Assembly (NCBI GenBank): GCA_052389915.1
Contig: JBQTHL010000013.1
Span: 80,420-144,419 of the forward strand
Origin: Panacagrimonas sp052389915
GTDB taxonomy: Bacteria > Pseudomonadota > Gammaproteobacteria > Nevskiales > Nevskiaceae
Reading direction: 5' to 3'
Length of the DNA stretch: 64,000 bases
Notes under the pieces: model-generated
The model's database searches: none
Seen by the model: only the letters and a program-made list of their open reading frames with translations
Told to the model about the DNA's origin: nothing
Translations under genes and position numbers: made by a program
Part shown: positions 60,684-64,000 of the stretch, piece after piece
Numbering within the stretch: position 1 is the stretch's first letter
How the letters are laid out: every line of letters starts with the position of its first letter

Positions 60684-60911
60684 TCGATACTCCTTGAAAG
60701 GTTGGTTTGGCCGGGCGAGTGCCGACCGTCAAGGCAACCGGTACAACTGCTACGGTTGCCTGCCCTCGCACGCCACGTTGCGGGTGGGGCAGGAACATCG
60801 GCGCAAGGTCCGCGCCCGATAGATCGAACGGACTTTATCCATATAAATAAGTCACTTGGAGAGGTTATCGCGTTCGAGACGACCGTGCGGGCAATGCAGG
60901 ATGCCAACGAT

Positions 60912-62114
60912 TCAGGACAGGTCCGTGCGTTTGGCTGGATCGGAAACTCCGGCGAGTCTGGTCGGCGCGCCGCGACCGTTTGGAGCCGATTCTTCCGGCC
61001 GCTTCTCCGCATCGTTTTCCGATCGCTCGGCCACGGACGTCGTCACATTCACCGGGCCCACCATGCGCAGCGCCTGCGTGGGAAACGAAAACAGGATTTC
61101 AGCCTCGGCGAACGCAGCGAGCATTTCCAGGTTGATCGCCTGCTGCACGTCCATGTAGCGGTTGAAATCGGCGTCGAGCATCCAGTACACGACTTCGAAG
61201 TCCAGCGACGAGGCGCCGAATTTCTGGAAGTGCGCACGCTCGAAACGCACCTTGTCCTTGGACTCGATGATGGCCTGAAGCGTCTTCGGTACGGCTGCGA
61301 GCTTGGCCGGGTCCGTGTCGTAATCCAGCCCGAAGCTGAAGATCACTCGCCGCTCGATCATCCGCTTGTAGTTGCGCGTGCGCGCCTTGAGCAGATCGCC
61401 GTTGGGAAAAATGATCTGCTCGCCGCCCAAGCTCCGCACGCGCGTGGTCTTGAGGCCGACGTACTCCACCGTGCCCATGTAATCGTCCACGATGATGAAG
61501 TCGCCGATCACGAAGGGCTTGTCGATGACGATCGACAGCGAGGCGAACAGGTCTCCGAGGATGTTCTGCACGGCCAGCGCGATGGCCACGCCCCCGATGC
61601 CCAGGCCCGCCACCAGCGCGGTGATGTTGATGCCCAGGTTGTCCAGCGCCAGCAGCACGACCAGGGTCCACAACAAGGTCTGCAGGATGAAGCCCATCGC
61701 GGCCAGGCTGGTTGCCGCGGCGGCGTTGGCAATCATGGCGCGCGAGCGCGATCGCTCCAGCCAGAACGCGATGCCGGCGGACACCCACAGTCCGAGCTGT
61801 ACGAATGCCGCGATGGTGGCGGCGCCACCGATCACCAGGTCCACCCGGTCCGACAGTTCCAGCGAGCGGCTGCCGATCATCAGCGAGACGAAGAACACGA
61901 GGAACTGCTTGGTGGCCCTCAGTGCCGTTACGAACGCGTCGTCCACACCGGTCTGGGTGCGCGCCGCACGCGTCACCAATCGACTCACTGCTATGCCCTT
62001 GACTAGGGCCACCACCAGGTTGATGGCCACCGCAATCGCCAGGGCGGTCAGCCAAGCCTCCACGGTGTTATCCAGAAAAACCTTGTCCATCCAGGCTTCC
62101 ATCCACGACGGCAT
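60912..62114 (-). CDS. MscS-family mechanosensitive channel
   Basis: 400 residues from the ATG at 62114, preceded by GAGGA with 8-base spacing; an ATG at 62129 lacks a good site. Several membrane helices, with the pore helix region ALVAGLGIGGVAIALAVQNI and LGDLFASLSIVIDKPF, then the beta domain VDDYMGTVEYVGLKTTRVRS and IFPNGDLLKARTRNY. The last 35 or so residues are charged and probably disordered. It releases solutes at hypo-osmotic shock. The longer frame upstream (to 62885) has no membrane or family features and is not used. Confidence 0.93.
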   Translation of the reverse strand: MPSWMEAWMDKVFLDNTVEAWLTALAIAVAINLVVALVKGIAVSRLVTRAARTQTGVDDAFVTALRATKQFLVFFVSLMIGSRSLELSDRVDLVIGGAATIAAFVQLGLWVSAGIAFWLERSRSRAMIANAAAATSLAAMGFILQTLLWTLVVLLALDNLGINITALVAGLGIGGVAIALAVQNILGDLFASLSIVIDKPFVIGDFIIVDDYMGTVEYVGLKTTRVRSLGGEQIIFPNGDLLKARTRNYKRMIERRVIFSFGLDYDTDPAKLAAVPKTLQAIIESKDKVRFERAHFQKFGASSLDFEVVYWMLDADFNRYMDVQQAINLEMLAAFAEAEILFSFPTQALRMVGPVNVTTSVAERSENDAEKRPEESAPNGRGAPTRLAGVSDPAKRTDLS

Positions 62115-62400
62115 GATCTGTTTCCTCATCTTTATGGCAGTGACAGATGGTTTAGCCCGCAAGGATGGCTCCCGCAGCTTCGCATGGCTTGTAACGCTCT
62201 CGCTCCCGGGGAAATTGCATGACGGTGTCCGGGCCGCCTGCGCTATGCAGCATGGGCCGGGCCGACGCCTGCCCGCGGTAATGCGGGGAATCAAGCGCTT
62301 AGAGCAGGGCCGGCGGTCGGAATGACTTTTGGTAAAGCCGTGTTGCGGCCTTGATCGCCCGATCAGCGCTGTTCCAGTCCACAACTCAACGGAGACAAAC

Positions 62401-62577
62401 ATGAAAAACCTGATCGCCGGATTGTTCACCGCCAGCGCCTTGCTCGGCATGACGTTCCTGTCCGGCTGCAACACGATGGAAGGCGCCGGCAAAGACGTCG
62501 AGCGCGCCGGCGAGAAAATCCAGACCGCCACCTGCACTACAGAAGAGTCGAAGACCGACCCCGCCTGCAAGAAGTAA
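62401..62577 (+). CDS. Entericidin-like lipoprotein
   Basis: 58 residues: MKNLIAGLFTASALLGM, lipobox LSGC (Cys23), then a short helical tail with GAGKDVERAGEKIQ, the entericidin A/B signature, ending with two Cys. Entericidins are small stress-induced lipoproteins acting in an antidote/toxin pair in E. coli; only one is present here. The GGAGAC before the ATG (62392-62397) is a good ribosome site. Confidence 0.9.
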   Translation: MKNLIAGLFTASALLGMTFLSGCNTMEGAGKDVERAGEKIQTATCTTEESKTDPACKK

Positions 62578-62578
62578 G

Positions 62579-62602
62579 GCGGGCGAGGGGCCCTTCGCCC
62601 GC
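62579..62602. terminator. Stem-loop right after the entericidin gene
   Basis: GCGGGCGA (62579-62586) and TCGCCCGC (62595-62602) form an 8-bp stem with an 8-base loop directly behind the stop codon. No U-run is present, so it may protect the short mRNA. Confidence 0.55.
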
Positions 62603-63178
62603 ACCGTCGGGCGGAGGGCCGAAGGACCGGGCGGCTCGCCGCGGCGGTTGACCGTCTCGGGTTTTCCGCCAGCCGGCGGCGGGCCTTGCCAGCTAGTCGT
62701 TGCGCCCGAGGCCTGGCCGGATGCGAGCTCAGTCCGTTATTTGCATCGAGATCATCGACACTCGCTTCGCGGGACGAAGCGGCCGCGTCGCCATGACGAT
62801 CCGCGGTGACGCACCGGCGACCCATCCCGGCATTTTCCGCGGATTTGCCGACCCTATGATGGCTAGATCCTTCTGTTGCCAACACGTCCCGGCTGCGGAC
62901 CCCGAGGGCAGCGGCGAGAACGGCATCATCAGTTCTGAGACCGCATCACTGGTCTCGATGAAACACTCCGGTGTCACCTGGTACGGAGCGCACCTGCGAA
63001 ATTTCCTAAGACCGGATACAACCCGAAGTACGCCACCAGTTGGCAGATGCAGATCGGCGCCGCTTCGTCACCGACCGGCTTGAGTTCGGCAGCCGAGACG
63101 GTGCTCGGTGTTTCCACCACCGCCTCAGCTTACAAACCGCTTGCCCAGCTCGAGTGCATTGTGGGCAGGCAACACAGA
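62603..63178. other. Spacer without recognisable genes
   Basis: 576 bases between the entericidin and GST genes. Short frames exist in both directions but none has a family match, a good start or conserved motif. From about 62900 the sequence becomes visibly less GC-rich, like the GST gene that follows. Confidence 0.5.
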
Positions 63179-63823
63179 TTAAGCCCGCCTCTCGTCAGCC
63201 AACTCGAAATGGGCCATCTGATCTGCAAACGCTTTCTTGAATGCCGGACGATCGGTTATTCGCGCTATGTAAGCTTCGGTAGCCGAACGATTGCCGAAAG
63301 CCCGCACCATCGGGACGCGCAGCACATCCGCCATCAGCAGATCCGCGACAGTGAACCGACCCGCCGCGAGCCAATCGCGGTTGCACAGAACGGCCTCGAG
63401 TTGATCGAGGCGCTTGCTCATCCATCCGGTAAGGTTATTGTCGGGGTTGCCGGAAATAGATAGAAACCACCAAGGTACGCTGACCATCTCTATTGAATTG
63501 AGTGCGGCGACTGCCCATTGCAGCGTATGTGCTCGTCCGCCTGAATCTCGGGGCATCAGCTTGTCGGTTTTCTCTGCAAGATGTAGAAGCCCTGCGCCAC
63601 TTTCGAATATCTCGAGTGGACCGTCACTCAAAATCGGAATCTGACCAAAAGGCTGACTGGCGAGATGATTCGTCTCGCGGCCATCAAACGGGATCGTTTG
63701 AACCGCGTAAGCGAGCTCTGCTTCCTCGCATGCCCATCGCAACCGCAAGTCGCGCACAAATCCACGCGGACCTTCGGGCACCCAATCCAACGTCCAGATG
63801 GTCAATTCGCTCATTCTCTCCAC
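63179..63823 (-). CDS. Glutathione S-transferase family protein
   Basis: 214 residues (211 from the next in-frame ATG at 63814). Thioredoxin-fold half about 1-85 with PFGQIPILSDGPLEIFESGA, the cis-Pro and ES/G-site motif of GSTs, then a helical half with LAAGRFTVADLLMADVLRVP (N-capping box). No N-terminal catalytic Cys/Ser is obvious, so the subclass is unclear. The gene is less GC-rich than the rest of the window and lies beside an IS110-like element, suggesting horizontal origin. Confidence 0.9.
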   Translation of the reverse strand: MERMSELTIWTLDWVPEGPRGFVRDLRLRWACEEAELAYAVQTIPFDGRETNHLASQPFGQIPILSDGPLEIFESGAGLLHLAEKTDKLMPRDSGGRAHTLQWAVAALNSIEMVSVPWWFLSISGNPDNNLTGWMSKRLDQLEAVLCNRDWLAAGRFTVADLLMADVLRVPMVRAFGNRSATEAYIARITDRPAFKKAFADQMAHFELADERRA

Positions 63824-63852
63824 CTCTCCATAAGCCGCCCACCGCCTGAATT

Positions 63853-63880
63853 AAGCCGAGCCGCAAAGCGGCTTCGGCTT
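63853..63880. terminator. GC-rich hairpin between GST gene and IS end
   Basis: AAGCCGAGCCGC (63853-63864) pairs with GCGGCTTCGGCTT (63868-63880) with a one-base bulge and an AAA loop. It may be a terminator or part of the insertion boundary. Confidence 0.5.
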
Positions 63881-63892
63881 GAATGATGGAAT

Positions 63893-64000
63893 GGACTCCT
63901 CCTGCTGTTTTGATCGGCATCTGAGTGCCACGCTGGATGTGTTGGTCATCAGCAGCAACCACAGGAGGAGTCCGGTATGGAATCTACGCTCATCGCCGTG
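63893..64000 (+). mobile_element. Left part of an IS110-family insertion sequence
   Basis: A perfect 12-base inverted pair GGACTCCTCCTG (63893-63904) and CAGGAGGAGTCC (63962-63973) flanks a 57-base spacer just ahead of a start that reads MESTLIAV. IS110 relatives carry subterminal inverted repeats and a noncoding RNA (bridge RNA) region beside the transposase. The element runs off the window, so its ends and copy number are unknown. Confidence 0.65.
63977..64000 (+). CDS. IS110-family transposase, first eight codons
   Basis: ATG at 63977 with AGGAGG at 63963-63968 begins MESTLIAV, the usual N-terminus of IS110 DEDD transposases, in which the first catalytic Asp follows directly. Only eight residues are visible, so the assignment leans on the upstream repeats. 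Confidence 0.6.

Noticed and set aside
62130..62885. N-terminal extension of the MscS frame
   Set aside because: The added residues lack membrane segments or family match, and the ATG at 62114 has a good ribosome site.

Overview
The window reads as a GC-rich gammaproteobacterial chromosome segment. The best evidence is the unbroken housekeeping block yebC-ruvC-ruvA-ruvB-ybgC-tolQ-tolR-tolA-tolB-pal-cpoB-queE-queC-tRNA-Lys (46871-56660), the csiV-mfd pair, and GTAG-type REP palindromes of the kind common in the Xanthomonadales/Nevskiales/Steroidobacterales part of the class. Genus cannot be fixed from the sequence alone. Double-membrane markers are abundant: Tol-Pal, several predicted beta-barrels, and lipoproteins.

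Layout. 1-1661: the tail of an exopolysaccharide locus (sugar-phosphate transferase, EpsL-like barrel). 1689-3156: folD and a small secreted protein. 3236-8142: a sigma-54-type two-component pair divergent from a porin plus a short phosphate-binding-like periplasmic protein; the intergenic space has a good -24/-12 promoter candidate reading towards the porin. 8153-14625: an OmpR-type two-component pair, an LTA-synthase-like alkaline-phosphatase-fold enzyme, and an in-frame PAP2 phosphatase/BamA-TamA fusion whose linker is made from REP elements. 14861-20146: a leftward cluster of TorF-like porin, ECF sigma, zinc-finger anti-sigma with a propeptide-like periplasmic domain, an S8-type lipoprotein lacking the usual oxyanion Asn, and a secreted Big_9-like protein. 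20344-30648: two paralogous secreted InlB-repeat proteins and a P1B-type ATPase/cytochrome b561 unit, each preceded by an FNR/Anr-type box, plus an FAD monooxygenase and a cytochrome c gene broken by an in-frame TGA.

30864-36724: a GDT1-type Mn transporter, then a tightly overlapping set of thermostable-hemolysin family protein, AMP-ligase, heme-oxygenase-like diiron protein and SDR, followed by a TPR protein and a hot-dog thioesterase. This looks like a compact acyl-modifying pathway of unknown product. 36779-46860: csiV, mfd (with a palindromic repeat inserted in frame), nitroreductase, acyl-CoA synthetase, strictosidine-synthase-like protein, lpdA and a YfaZ-like protein. 46871-56660: the ruv/tol-pal/que block. 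56685-62577: a hybrid histidine kinase and a group of stress genes (DUF924, glycine-zipper stress protein, CsbD, MscS, entericidin). 62603-64000: a sparse, more AT-rich end with a GST gene and the left end of an IS110-like element.

The strongest candidates for undescribed biology are the ECF/anti-sigma/S8 cluster with matching propeptide-like domains, the T_hemolysin-ligase-diiron oxidase-SDR operon, and the PAP2-BamA polyprotein with an internal signal peptide.
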